This document shows positions 28,116 to 37,544 of a stretch of 64,000 nt of DNA, piece by piece (position 1 is the stretch's first letter; each line of letters starts with the position of its first letter). Both the position numbers and the translations under genes were made by a program. Below the pieces are notes generated by a model. That model was not told the DNA's origin, searched no databases, and worked only from the letters and a program-made list of their open reading frames with translations. Origin of the DNA: Entomobacter blattae (GTDB lineage Bacteria > Pseudomonadota > Alphaproteobacteria > Acetobacterales > Acetobacteraceae); assembly GCF_014672835.1 (NCBI RefSeq), contig NZ_CP060244.1, forward strand, positions 1,591,001-1,655,000, written 5' to 3'.

Positions 28116-28985
28116 ATGCAAAGTAATTTTCTTGAGCTGGTAAAAGTTTTTGTTGAAATTGTTGATGCGGGCAGTTTAACGCGTGCAGCAGAAAATCTGC
28201 GAATGCATCGTCCGGCGGTTACCCGCGCCTTGCAGCAACTAGAGCATTCTAATGGCGTGCGTTTATTGCAACGTACGACCCGTCAAATTTATTTAACACC
28301 AGAAGGAAAAGATTTTTATCATCGTAGTAAACCCTGACTGTCCCAGGTTGGCGATTTACTGGAGATGTTTACTGAGGAAGGCTCCCTAAGTGGGCAATTG
28401 CGGGTAGATATGCCAACAGCATTAGCTACCTTGTTAGTTGTGCCGCATTTACCAAGTTTTTATACTGCTCATCCGAATATTGAAATTGAGCTTAGTGGCA
28501 GTGATCGCCGTCGTAATCTTTTGCGTGATGGGCTGGATTGTGTATTACGTGTGGGCGCTTTGGAAGATAGCGACTATATAGTTCGAAATATGGGCAACAT
28601 TGCCATGACAACATGTGCCAGCCCTGAATATCTTGCACGATACGGTATGCCAGAAACGCTAGAAGATTTGCATCGTCATAAAGCTGTTAATTGGATAAAT
28701 AGAGCCAAACGTCAGGTGGTACCGTGGATGTTTCAAACAGAGGAAAGGGTAGTGGAATTATATTTGAAGAGCCAGCTTGTTTTAGACAATTCAGAGGTTT
28801 ATGTGGCAGCAGGGCTTGCTGGAATTGGGATATTACAAGGCTTAAATATTTTTTTACAGCCCCATCTTGAGAGCGGTGCCTTGGTCGAAGTATTGCCTCA
28901 TAATCCTGTCCCGCCGCGCCAATTATCGCTCTTGTATCCTCACAGGAATCTTTCACAAAAGGTACGTATTTTGCCGATTGGCTAG
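28116..28985 (+). pseudogene. LysR-type regulator, broken by a stop and a frameshift
   Basis: The N-terminal winged HTH is intact (FVEIVDAGSLTRAAENLRMH, TRALQQLEHSNGVRLLQRTT). TGA at 28335-28337 interrupts the frame right after YHRSKP; the same frame then continues through the whole effector domain (LRVDMPTALATLLVVPHLPSF ... GLDCVLRVGALEDSDYIVR). At the 3' end a one-base loss turns the usual FADWL ending into LPIG and a stop. Two independent lesions make it a pseudogene unless the TGA is read through. It is divergent from the nitronate monooxygenase-type gene. Confidence 0.85.
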
Positions 28986-29108
28986 AGCCCTATTGTAGGG
29001 TTGTTTCCTTATTGATGAGGACGTTAATTTCTATAATTCTTATAGAAGGGAATTTATTCATGATAGTAAGTCGAAAATTTGCCAAGATAATGAAATGTGT
29101 TTGATGGG

Positions 29109-29528
29109 CTACTGTTTGTTAAAATAGATTTTTTCGTAACGGTCAAAAAACTCCAGAATCTTTTCACAGCTATAGCCAGAGAGCTGCTCAAGGGGTGGAA
29201 TATGAGCAATCCCAAAATGGAGGCCGTTACAAACATCATTAAAAGCACTAAAAATGATGCTAGCCTAAAAAGGTCTGATCATAACGTTGATGAGATCCTA
29301 GGAGGAGGAGTTTTTATGTTGTTCCAGGAGATTTTTTAGTTTTTCTTCCAGAACTAAACCCGTTTCATAGGGTTCTTCTTCAGAAAATTGATGGCGGTCA
29401 TTAAATTCTTCGCCCAGCCGTTCAAGGGCGATGTGCACGACTTTAATGCAGACTTTCAGCTCTTCCTTTGTGGCTATAAAAGCGAAAGTGTCTTTTTCTC
29501 TGTCTTCTGATATATACTTCACTGCCAT
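29109..29528 (-). pseudogene. Immunity-like paralogue 1 (two nonsense codons)
   Basis: 140-codon frame starting MAVKYISEDREKDTFAFIAT. In-frame TAG codons follow EQHKNSSS and IRPF; after each the sequence continues to match its neighbours (SIIFSAFNDVCNGLHFG, LEQLSGYSCEKILEFFDRYEKI). The family is unknown to me. Small acidic cytosolic proteins in tandem divergent copies next to a toxin-like remnant are typical of immunity genes; that role is inference. Confidence 0.75.
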
Positions 29529-29536
29529 GGTTCTGT

Positions 29537-29945
29537 TTAGTTTAAATAGACTTTTTCGTAACAGTCGTAAAATTCCTGAAGCTCTTCGCGAGAATAACCC
29601 GTTAATTGTTCAAGAGATGGGGTTGTCTTGCGCCCAAAGGGAATACCATTACACACTTCGTTGAAACAGGCATAGATAAATACTGGCCTCGAAAAACCTT
29701 ATATTCACGGTGATGATATCGGTGAGAGCAGCATTCTTATGCTCTTCTACCAAGGTAGCCAGTTTTTTATCAAGCTCCAGCCCTGTTTCATAGGGACTTT
29801 CATAGGTATTTTGATTGCGGGCATCAAACTCATCGCCTAACCAGTCAAGCGCAAGATGGGTGACTTTTGAGCAGACTTCCAGCTCTTCCTTAGTCGCTGC
29901 GAAGATGAATAGGTCATTTTTTCTATCTTCTGAGAGATATTTCAT
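29537..29945 (-). pseudogene. Immunity-like paralogue 2 (frameshift)
   Basis: Starts MKYLSEDRKNDLFIFAATKE. The family core PYETGLELDKKL is present. After FEASIY a frameshift occurs; the other frame continues YACFNEVCNGIPFG and LEQLTGYSREELQEFYDCYEKV. Ends nine bases before paralogue 1 starts, as in an operon. Confidence 0.75.
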
Positions 29946-29969
29946 GGTTGTTTTACTTTTATTTGTAAA

Positions 29970-30390
29970 TTAAGAATTGTATTTATTTAAAAATATTTTT
30001 TCATAATGGTCGTAAAATTCTACAAGAGCTTCTCTATCATATCCGAATAATTGTTTACGAGTTGGAATGTTTGCAAATCCGAAAGAGAGGCCATTGCAGA
30101 CTTCATTAAAAGCATCGTAAATAATACCAGCTTCGAAAGCTCTTATTTTGATGGTAATAATATCGTCTGAAGTATAGTTCTTATGCTGCTCAAATAAGGC
30201 TTCCAGTTTTTTATCAAGCTCCAGTCCTGTTTCGTAAGGATCTTCATGGATATCTTGATGGCGAGTATTAAATTCTTCGCCTAATTGTTTTAAGCAAACA
30301 TGAAGCACCTTCCAGCAAACCCGCAATTCCTCTTTCGTAGCTTCAAAGATAAAGATATCGTTTTTTTAGTCTCTTAATATACGTTTCATA
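29970..30390 (-). pseudogene. Immunity-like paralogue 3 (early nonsense codon)
   Basis: MKRILRD, then TAA, then KNDIFIFEATKEELRVCWK and a complete C-terminal part (DIITIKIRAFEAGIIYDAF, NIPTRKQLFGYDREALVEF). The TAA replaces what is Arg or Gln in the other copies. A restart at the TTG of the RVCWK stretch (30326) would give a shortened 118-residue product, so partial function is possible. It directly follows the toxin-like remnant on the same strand. Confidence 0.72.
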
Positions 30391-31020
30391 TCATTGTTTT
30401 CCTGATCTTTCTAGTGGATTTTTTAAACGCTCAACCTCATCAAGATAATAATTTTTTCCTGATGTATTGAATATTGAAAATACCTTTCTCATTGTCCCAA
30501 AACATGAAGCGCTCTGAACCATCTGAATTTTTTCCAAAGAAATGTTCAATAGGGGAGTGCGGGTTTTTAACACTGTTTATGAGTGTATCAAAATACTAGG
30601 CTAGCTGCTCCTTTGTGGTAATCCCCACTGTAGAAAGGGGTTTTGTATCAATAGCACTCTTGATAATGGCATTGAGGATATCATTATGGGTTACGTCGCC
30701 TGTTGCGTCTTCGTTGAACTTGATAGCATCAATGGTATTATTGATGGCTGTATCCATTTCTATGGTCAAAATGCTGATACCCCAATATTATTGCATATCA
30801 ACAGCGAATATATCGTGGAGAAAGGGACGAATACTATCAATCCATTCTTCACAAAGGTTTTGCAGACTTTTGTCAGTATTGTGGTGTGTTAACACCTCAT
30901 ACATACCCTGAAATCATTGAGCATCTGCTTGGGAAACGTCTCGTCCAAGAACATCTTTAAAGGTTCTGGCTATATCGTTGTAAACATCCTGTCGCTTCGA
31001 ACTACCCCAATAGTGTAAGG
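30391..31020 (-). pseudogene. Toxin-like C-terminal remnant, multiply frameshifted
   Basis: Read leftward across several frames: DVYNDIARTFKDVLGRDVS, MYEVLTHHNTDKSLQNLCEE, WIDSIRPFLHDI, then MDTAINNTIDAIKFNEDATG, KEQLA-stop-YFDTLINSVKNPHSPIEHF, NSDGSERFMFWDNEKGIF and the end NPLERSGKQ. At least three frameshifts or stops. Its place just before three immunity-like genes on the same strand suggests the tail of a polymorphic toxin; no catalytic motif is recognised. Confidence 0.5.
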
Positions 31021-31168
31021 GGATCCACACTGAGCCGTTCAATTGTAAAACTCTCTATAAACAGGGGATCAAATAGCAATTCAGTGACATTGAGAAGACT
31101 CGTTACTTTCCTCTTAAATTTGTAAATATATTATTGATACCTGTAAGGTTAAAATTTACAGATCAATA

Positions 31169-31452
31169 ATGATTGAAAGTTTCAGGAATAAAGCGCTTAA
31201 ACGCTACTGGACAAAAGGTGATGATAGAGGCCTTCGTGCTGACTGGTGCCACGTATCAAGATTATTCTTGATGTTATTGAGGTTGCTCAAACTCTAGAAG
31301 AGCTTGATATTATTGGTTTTGGTTTTCATGCCCTAACAGGGGATAAGGCTGGACGTTATGCCATTACAGTTTTAAGAAACTGGCGCATAACATTTGGATG
31401 GTGCAATGCAGAGGCTATCGATATTGATTTGGAGGATTATCATGGCAAATAA
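31169..31452 (+). pseudogene. higB: HigB/RelE-family toxin, frameshifted
   Basis: MIESFRNKALKRYWTKGDDR...DW is in one frame, and RIKIILDVIEVAQTLEELDI ... GRYAITVLRNWRITFGW ... EDYHGK is in another; the shift is at about 31250. The joined sequence matches the HigB ribosome-dependent mRNA endonuclease pattern over its full length (about 93 residues). Overlaps the antitoxin start by 11 bases, the usual higBA arrangement. Confidence 0.85.
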
Positions 31453-31752
31453 ACAAAGTCTGAGAGCAAAGACTATTGCACCTACACCACCAGCAACACT
31501 CCTGGCAGAAATTGTTATTCCTGCCTTTGGGTATAGCAAAACAGAAATCGCAAAGCGCCTGGGTATTTCCAGGCAGACCATTTATGACGTGTTAAATAAA
31601 AAAATGCCGTAAGCCCCGATCTGTCTGCTCGTTTAGGCAAGCTCTTTGGAAATGGAATGGGGCTCTGGATCAGGATGCAGGCGGAATATGATATCTGGAA
31701 AGCAGATCATAATATTGATGTTTCACACATTGAAACCTTAACAGCCGCATGA
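31442..31752 (+). pseudogene. higA: HigA-family antitoxin, frameshifted
   Basis: MANKQSLRAKTIAPTPPATL and an HTH (YSKTEIAKRLGISRQTIYDV) are intact, but the frame stops after NKKMP; the usual C-terminal part (DLSARLGKLFGNGMGLWIRM, QAEYDIWKADHNID) continues in another frame to 31752. The truncated 56-residue protein might still bind DNA. With both partners broken the module is presumably inactive. Confidence 0.85.
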
Positions 31753-31756
31753 TTTT

Positions 31757-32048
31757 TACTCCTCAATCACATAGGTAATCTTGTTGGCCATTTCTCCGGT
31801 ATCGAGCAGGGGCTTGTAGAGTTTTGGCTGTCTGCGGCTTTTTTGACGCCACTAAAATCTCTCTCTACCTTTTGTGAGGCCTCCTGCTTCATGATTTTAA
31901 AACGTTGCAGGCGGGTAAGATTACTAAGATTTTCATGCGTGTACGCCTGGCCCTGTTCCTGATCGTTGAGAGAATAAGAGACGTTAACAATTTTGCTTTT
32001 AATAGCATTTTGAGTGTTTAGGCTAATCTACTTCTTATCCATGCAGCC
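31757..32048 (-). pseudogene. Phage tail-completion (gp10-like) remnant
   Basis: Leftward reading gives LSNLTRLQRFKIMKQEASQ, FSGVKKAA and, after a frameshift, YKPLLDTGEMANKITYVIEE. The last stretch (PL-DTG-M---ITYVI) is the signature ending of HK97 gp10-like/virion-morphogenesis proteins. A stop near the start (DKK-stop-ISLNTQ) and the frameshift show decay. Confidence 0.5.
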
Positions 32049-32069
32049 TTTTCCTCATCCCCTGCAATA

Positions 32070-32170
32070 AAAAAGCCCTCTGGAGAAGGCTAAGGTTACC
32101 GTGATTAGCAATGAAATGGGATTAGAGAAACATAGTCGGACTAAAGCTCTTGTTCTCTTGTACAACTTTA
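32070..32170 (-). ncRNA. Conserved non-coding element with terminator, copy 2
   Basis: Inverted relative to copy 1 at 17161-17254. The 23-base core (32124-32146) is identical; ACAAG, GGTAACC and the terminator AGCCTTCTCCAGAGGGCT with six T (32069-32091) correspond. About 16 more bases are present between core and terminator than in copy 1. Flanked here by phage-like remnants. Confidence 0.5.
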
Positions 32171-32323
32171 TAAGTATAGTTGAGTAAGTCATTAACTGTG
32201 GAATGTAAAAAGGAGACTTAACGAAGGGCCGTGCTGACAACGTCTCGATCAACATCCTCACTCACCATTTCCGTATTATCCTCCGTAGAGTAATGCCATT
32301 ATCGATTATATTGCTATTACCGG

Positions 32324-32580
32324 TCATATTTGGTGGCTTAAGCATTGGTGTAGTATGTTGTTACTCCCATTGATGGTTCCATGATCACCCATATGGGCTT
32401 TATTTTCTGGCTTATCGTAGGAGGAGTAGTTAGGGTTAGCCTCTGGCCCGTCAAAGGTGGACGTAGTGTTATCGCCTATTACAGAGATATTCGGTTGGGC
32501 AGATGAGAGAAAATTTTCTGCATGAGCATTATGGTCCACGGCAGGAAGCCAGAAGGGGTGGCTCCCATGAGAAGGGTATG
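32324..32580 (-). pseudogene. Phage tail/fibre-like fragment
   Basis: Leftward open stretch of about 85 codons without a good start: YPSHGSHPFWLPAVDHNAH, SVIGDNTTSTFDGPEANPNY, GDHGTINGSNN. Asn/Gly-rich repeats with short charged turns are typical of phage baseplate and tail-fibre proteins. Incomplete on both sides. Confidence 0.35.
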
Positions 32581-32678
32581 TTTTCTGGTTATTTTATACC
32601 TATAATAAAAAATAGTAATAAAAAATCATCTACAAAATAAAAATGTTATTTCAATATAATTTTTATTAATTGGTATGA

Positions 32679-34001
32679 AAAACCATCTTTTCGGCCAAGG
32701 AGCTGTTAGAGAGTCAGGGCTACCATGTGACCAGCCTTGCGCCCTATGGTTCCCAGAAGAAGGCCTTGGAGGCAGAAGGGATTAATGCCCGCACTGTGGC
32801 AAGTTTTCTGGCAGCCAAGGACAGGCGCATTGGTGAAAAATCCGTTGTCTTCATTGATGAGGTTGGTGTTATACCAGCCCGTCAGATGCAGCAGGTGATG
32901 GAAGTCATCGAAGCCCATGGGGCAAAGGCCGTGTTTTTAGGAGATACTGCCCAGACCAAAGCGGTTGAAGCGGGCAGGCCTTTTGACCAGCTCATTGCGG
33001 CAGGGATGCAGACCACCTATGTGTCCAAAATCCAGAGGCAGAAGGATGAGGCTCTCCTACAGGCGGTGCAATATTCCGCAGAAGGCAAGACGAAAGAAAG
33101 CCTTGCGACTATAGAAAAGGATATTCACGAGATCAAAAATAACAGTGAACGCTATAGCCGGATTGTTAAGGACTATACCAGTCTGCCTTCCAAAGAGCGG
33201 GATCAGACCCTGATTGTGACCGGCACCAATGAGAGCCGCCATGCTATTAACGGTCAGGTCAGGGAAGAGCTGGGGCTGGCTGGTAAAGGGGAAAAGCTGG
33301 TGACCCTCAACAGGCTGGATACCACACAGGCCGAACGGCGGTGGAGCCAGTTTTATAGTGTTGGTTCTATCATTCAGCAGGAGGTGGATGACTCCAGAAC
33401 GGGCCTAAGAAAAGGAGAGGCCTATGAGGTCGTTAATAATGGGGATGGGAAAAATCAGTTGAGGGTTAAACATATCCATACAGGTGAAGAGGTGACCTTC
33501 TCACCAGCACGAGCAAGGCAGCTCTCTGTTTATGAGAAAAGGGAAGTGGAGCTTTCCGCAGGCGACAGGGTCAGGATCACCCGCAACGAGCATGAGCAGA
33601 ACATGGCCAATGGCGACAGCTTCCGTGTGACTTCACTGGGGAAAGGCAGGATTGAACTCGAAGAGGTTGGCAATATCAGAAAGAGGGTCGTCCATGCCAG
33701 CACACAACCGCTCTTTGTCTCCCATGCCTATGCCACCACCATTCATAGCAGTCAGGGGCTAACCTCGGAGCGTGTGCTGGTTAACATCGAGACCCAGTCC
33801 CGCACCACAACCAAAGAGGTCTATTATGTGGGTATTTCACGGGCAAGGCACAAAGCCAGCATCTACACCAACGACCGCCAGAAACTCCCCGAAGCCATCG
33901 CCCGTCCCACCTATAAAACCGCAGCCATGGAGCTGAAGAAAGATGAACGGGGGAAAGAGAAAGGGAAAAAGGATGTGGAGAGAAAGTTAGTTAGTCGTTA
34001 G
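32679..34001 (+). pseudogene. MobF relaxase/helicase (TraI/TrwC type), C-terminal part only
   Basis: 440 codons in frame after a TGA at 32676. The protein begins inside the helicase domain (AKELLESQGYHVTSLAPYGS), just after where the Walker A loop should be; Walker B (VVFIDEVGVIPARQM), motif III (VFLGDTAQTKAV), motif V (HAYATTIHSSQGLT) and motif VI (YYVGISRARHKASIY) are intact. The relaxase domain and P-loop are missing, so it cannot nick or unwind DNA. GC is clearly higher than its neighbours, indicating a foreign plasmid source. An internal GTG at 32727 could still start translation. Its end overlaps the convergent DUF4209 gene by 15 bases. Confidence 0.85.
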
Positions 34002-35732
34002 TAATTCAGGAAGAAAGATAACCTGTAAAAATAAGTAGAGTCCCAATAGTAACCCTGTGTTATTTACTACCGCATCAGGGAGTAATCCGTGACACACGGT
34101 ATTGCGTAAATTATATTCAGTATCAAAGAAAATACTCTTTATAACATTATAATGGTTGTTCCAATGTAGAGTGTTTTTAAAAAATTCTTCGTTTTTTTCT
34201 AATAAAGAGGATATGTTTTCAAGGGTAGTTGCACCACCAACTTTTATTTTTTCTGTTAATGTCTTTTTATCATGTTTTGATAAGAGATAAACAACATGAT
34301 TTTCCAGTAGTGGTACAAGTATATATATTGCCTCGGTAAAGTTAGATTGTAAAAAATGGTATATACCCTTGGCATAAGTTGTTATAAATTCTTCATTAAC
34401 AATCTGAAGCTGTACAAGAAGATTTCTTATGTCGTTTTCTGAAAACTTAACCTCCTCTTTAAATAGTTTTACATATCTCAAAACATTACTACCAATATAC
34501 TGAAGTTGAATTTTTTCATTTAATTTTTCAAGGGGGTTTACTTGCGGTGGTGATATATATAATTGATCTGATGCGTTAGATGTTTTGCATATAGCTATCT
34601 TGGAGAGGATATTTTCTGGTACATTTCCTGTATCAATACAAGGTTGTATGTGTTTATCAAAAATTATTAACAACATCTTTAATGAACTAATAAAATCATT
34701 AGGCGAAAACAAATCTTTTTCCATGGGAAGATAGGGAATTTCAAGAGAGAATTTTTGTGCTTTATCGGGATTAAGCCTTGCTCTGTTTTTTAATTTGTTG
34801 TTAATTCTATTTTCAATATCTTGAAGCTCTGGATAATTTTTTTTATTAGTTATCTTCTTTAATAAAGAGAGAGCACTCCTTAGAAAACATCCATAATCTG
34901 TATCGTTGTTTTTTTGTTTTTCATCGCTAAGTTGTTCTAAATATAGAATCCATTTTATAAGTACACTGTTGGTTAGTTTTTCATTACCAGATTCCTTATA
35001 AAAACAATAAATCAATTCATATAGGTTTTCTTTATTGTCACCAGGCCATTTTGGGATACAATCTAAAAGAAAGTTCCCTACATACTTTGCATATTCTTTT
35101 TTTGAGGAGTGTTGAGGATTGTTATCATGTATTTTTATATCATCGTAATATTCCAAGTGTAAGGGCCCATATAGTTTGATCAAGTGTGGAAATTGCTTTT
35201 GAAAAGCTAAATTTTCTTCTTTAAGGAAGAATTTATAAATTCTTTCAGGGGATTTGTTTTTGGCTCCAAACGTATGGCAAATTTTAAGGATTTTAGTTAA
35301 AAAAGGCTTTAGTCTGTGCAGAGGAATACTTATATTAACAAAGTTTTCGGGATCATCAGACTTTGATGCAGAAGATATTACTTCATAATAAAACATAAGA
35401 GATTGGTTGATAAAGGTTTTTTCTTTTCGTGAAGTAAATATCCATAAAGCTTCATAGACAATGGCTTTCCAGATAGGCTCTGTTATATATTTTACAACAT
35501 CTTCTAATTCTGTTTTTAAATCGAGATCTGGGCAGAGAGCTTCAATCTCTTCTTTTTTCTCAGGAAGAGGTTTTATAAAATCATAGAAGTTATTAAAAAA
35601 CTTAGTTAAGCTATTATCATCACTTTTTAAGTTACTAGTATTACAAAAAAGGTATTCTTTGTAAATTAGGCATTTATTTAGATTTTCTATAAGTTTAAAG
35701 TTATCTAAGAATATATTTTCTTTTAAAATCAA
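33987..35732 (-). CDS. DUF4209-type protein with HEPN-like RNase motif
   Basis: 581 residues, soluble, largely helical, very low GC. Near the C-terminus (about residue 535-560) it reads FFDTEYNLRNTVCHGLLPD. The RN-xxx-HG arrangement is typical of DUF4209 and matches the R-x4-6-H active site of HEPN ribonucleases. The central part (LLVPLLENHVVYLLSKH-like) also fits this family's 'LEhxLR' region. HEPN proteins act in toxin-antitoxin and abortive-infection systems, and the gene lies as a lone cargo gene between plasmid remnants, so a defence role is a reasonable hypothesis. Gene intact. Function is not established by sequence alone. Confidence 0.72.
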   Translation of the reverse strand: MILKENIFLDNFKLIENLNKCLIYKEYLFCNTSNLKSDDNSLTKFFNNFYDFIKPLPEKKEEIEALCPDLDLKTELEDVVKYITEPIWKAIVYEALWIFTSRKEKTFINQSLMFYYEVISSASKSDDPENFVNISIPLHRLKPFLTKILKICHTFGAKNKSPERIYKFFLKEENLAFQKQFPHLIKLYGPLHLEYYDDIKIHDNNPQHSSKKEYAKYVGNFLLDCIPKWPGDNKENLYELIYCFYKESGNEKLTNSVLIKWILYLEQLSDEKQKNNDTDYGCFLRSALSLLKKITNKKNYPELQDIENRINNKLKNRARLNPDKAQKFSLEIPYLPMEKDLFSPNDFISSLKMLLIIFDKHIQPCIDTGNVPENILSKIAICKTSNASDQLYISPPQVNPLEKLNEKIQLQYIGSNVLRYVKLFKEEVKFSENDIRNLLVQLQIVNEEFITTYAKGIYHFLQSNFTEAIYILVPLLENHVVYLLSKHDKKTLTEKIKVGGATTLENISSLLEKNEEFFKNTLHWNNHYNVIKSIFFDTEYNLRNTVCHGLLPDAVVNNTGLLLGLYLFLQVIFLPELLTTN

Positions 35733-35886
35733 TATAAAATAACAATAATTTTCTATCTAGTTCTATCTATTTTCTCCGAAGCTATAGCTGAAGACAAGAG
35801 GAGAGAAAAAGGAAGGAATGGGATTTTAAGATGTAGAAAGTAACACAGACCTGTTTTGCGGCCTGTGTTGTATTTCTGAGTATGGT

Positions 35887-36063
35887 TTATGGTTTTTCTT
35901 TTCTAACACCTTTAAAAGGAGCCTTATCAGATTTAACATCCATAAATTGACCAGTTTCTGAGTCGCGTTTAACCCAGGTGTTATTTGCTGGATTGTGCAC
36001 TTGGCTTCTGCCTTTTACAGCACCCTTGCGATGATTGTCACCTGTTGGTGGATTTGTCGCCAT
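35887..36063 (-). CDS. Small conserved basic protein
   Basis: 58 residues: MATNPPTGDNHRKGAVKGRS, QVHNPANNTWVKRDSETG, QFMDVKSDKAPFKGVRKEKP. I recognise this as a small protein family widespread in Proteobacteria (pattern GAV-RSQ--NP---W-KRD--TG-FM-VK), often in accessory regions; its function is unknown. GAAGGGAAC precedes the ATG. Too short for most ORF cut-offs but well supported by the family pattern. Confidence 0.75.
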   Translation of the reverse strand: MATNPPTGDNHRKGAVKGRSQVHNPANNTWVKRDSETGQFMDVKSDKAPFKGVRKEKP

Positions 36064-36182
36064 TTTTAATTGTTCCCTTCTAAAATCAATATATAGAATT
36101 ATTTTTAATAAACTACAATATATATAGTATTTTGTTTGCCTGAAACCAGTGTAATTTTAACTTTCAATCGAAATGCTGGATA

Positions 36183-36400
36183 GCCGCCATTAATCCCTTC
36201 CCCTATTCCATCTGTTTTGCCAATGAGTGAGGTAGGTTTTTGCGAGTTGAGGGGAATGGGTGATGACGAGGGCGTTTTCGTTATTACGACTTTCGGCGGG
36301 CTGGGTGTAATTAAACGAGCCGGTTTCTACGGTTTCTTCATCAGCGATGATGACTTCGTCGTGCTGGATGACAAAATCGTTATCAGTGCGGATCTTGGTG
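36183..36400 (-). pseudogene. PLD-family nuclease 3' fragment, copy 1
   Basis: Encodes only the second HKD half of a Nuc-type nuclease: HDEVIIADEETVETGSFNYT, then ENALVITHSPQLAKTYLTHW. The N-terminal part and first HKD motif are missing; the frame runs into the antisense of the lysozyme gene. It is homologous to the C-terminus of the nuclease at 40634 and to the fragment at 38640, and is the best preserved 3' end of the three. Confidence 0.8.
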
Positions 36401-36867
36401 GGAGGTCGGAGCAGTCCTTGATCAAGGATGGGGTTGACCCTGCCCTGGCTCACAAGCTTGTGCCTTATACGGGTATGAAAGGGAGCGTAGCTGCCAGGTA
36501 TGTAGCAGAACATCCATTAGATTTAACTCAGGAGGAAGCATTGGGTATTTCTTATGTTTACCGGGAAAAAACCACGGCAGAGAATTTTAATGCCACTGTG
36601 CAGGCAATTAATCCTGATTCAACATTGCGGTTTGAAGACCTTCCCTATAATACCAAAACGGCTATTGTTGATCTGCGCTACCAGTATGGTCCAGGTGTAA
36701 ATGTAACGCCGGGGTATACCGTTCTCATCGCCTCTGGCAGTTGGCAGGATGTTGTGGATGAATTACGTAATTTTCACGATGCTTATAAAAGTAGAAGAGA
36801 GGATGAAGCGAAATTGATAGAAGCGGATATTAAGGCAGGGTATTTGAAAGCTGATCGGTTAAAATAA
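36388..36867 (+). pseudogene. Pesticin-type lysozyme, C-terminal part
   Basis: About 160 codons matching the muramidase domain of pesticin/T4-lysozyme-like proteins: ADLGGRSEQSLIKDGVDPAL, HKLVPYTGMKGSVAARYV, LTQEEALGISYVYR, DLPYNTKTAIVDLRYQYGPG, VVDELRNFHDAYKSRRE. The catalytic N-terminal Glu region is missing because the sequence joins the PLD nuclease fragment at about 36388; the frame stays open leftward to 36217 only by chance. Probably inactive. The next gene is a possible lipoprotein partner. Confidence 0.65.
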
Positions 36868-36876
36868 GGGGTAAAA

Positions 36877-37462
36877 ATGCGGAAAAACCATTTTGGAGCA
36901 CTTGTTCTTTGGGCATCTTTTGGCCTTGTAGCCCTGCCTCGTGCAAGGGTTTGGGGCGGACCCGCCAAGCATCCTCTGTTCTACAGGCCTGTCCTGTGAA
37001 GAAAAGGTTATTCAGACTTCTGATTTACAGAAAAGGGGCACGGCCTTTTTTGGTAAGCTTGCTAGGCATCGTTACAGCTACCTGTATGAGAATGGTACGT
37101 TGATTGACCAGTTTTTGGAGGTCTTTACCATGTCAGGTATTAATGAAAATGCCCAAAGGAAAGGGGATTTTTATTACAGGGACGGTTTCAGGCATCACTT
37201 AGCTCAGGAAATGGGGTTAACTGCCTTTACGGAGAAGGGGAAAATGGTAGGGGCCGGTATTCTTTACTACCCATGTGACCTTCCGAAGAGTGTGAAAGAT
37301 TGTAGTAAAAGGGCTTATTTTACGATTTATGTTAAGGATATCTCGAAGAAAGACGAGATTGTGACCAATATGAAAGCGTGGGTTAATGGGATTATGAAAC
37401 TGGAAAGTTTTGAAAGTGATCATATCCACCTTGAAAAGGTTGATGTGATAACGCTTCCATAA
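36877..37462 (+). pseudogene. Possible lipoprotein partner of the lysozyme, frameshifted
   Basis: MRKNHFGALVLWASFGLVAL is a signal peptide beginning 10 bases after the lysozyme stop. A one-base frameshift near 36930-36945 is needed to join it to the remaining 170 residues (CSTGLSCEEKVIQTSDLQKR ... GAGILYYPCDLPKSVKDCS ... KVDVITLP). The mature part has several cysteines and an overall envelope-protein look. Position after a lysozyme suggests an immunity or inhibitor protein; no family recognised. Confidence 0.5.
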
Positions 37463-37520
37463 AGGAGATAATGTATATTAATAGCTATGTGTACCATATT
37501 GCATGATCAGCATTGCTCTG

Positions 37521-37544
37521 GCCCCTCTTTTGAGGGGCTTTTTT
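37521..37544 (+). terminator. Rho-independent terminator
   Basis: GCCCCTC, loop TTTT, GAGGGGC, followed by six T. It ends the lysozyme/lipoprotein transcript. Confidence 0.85.
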
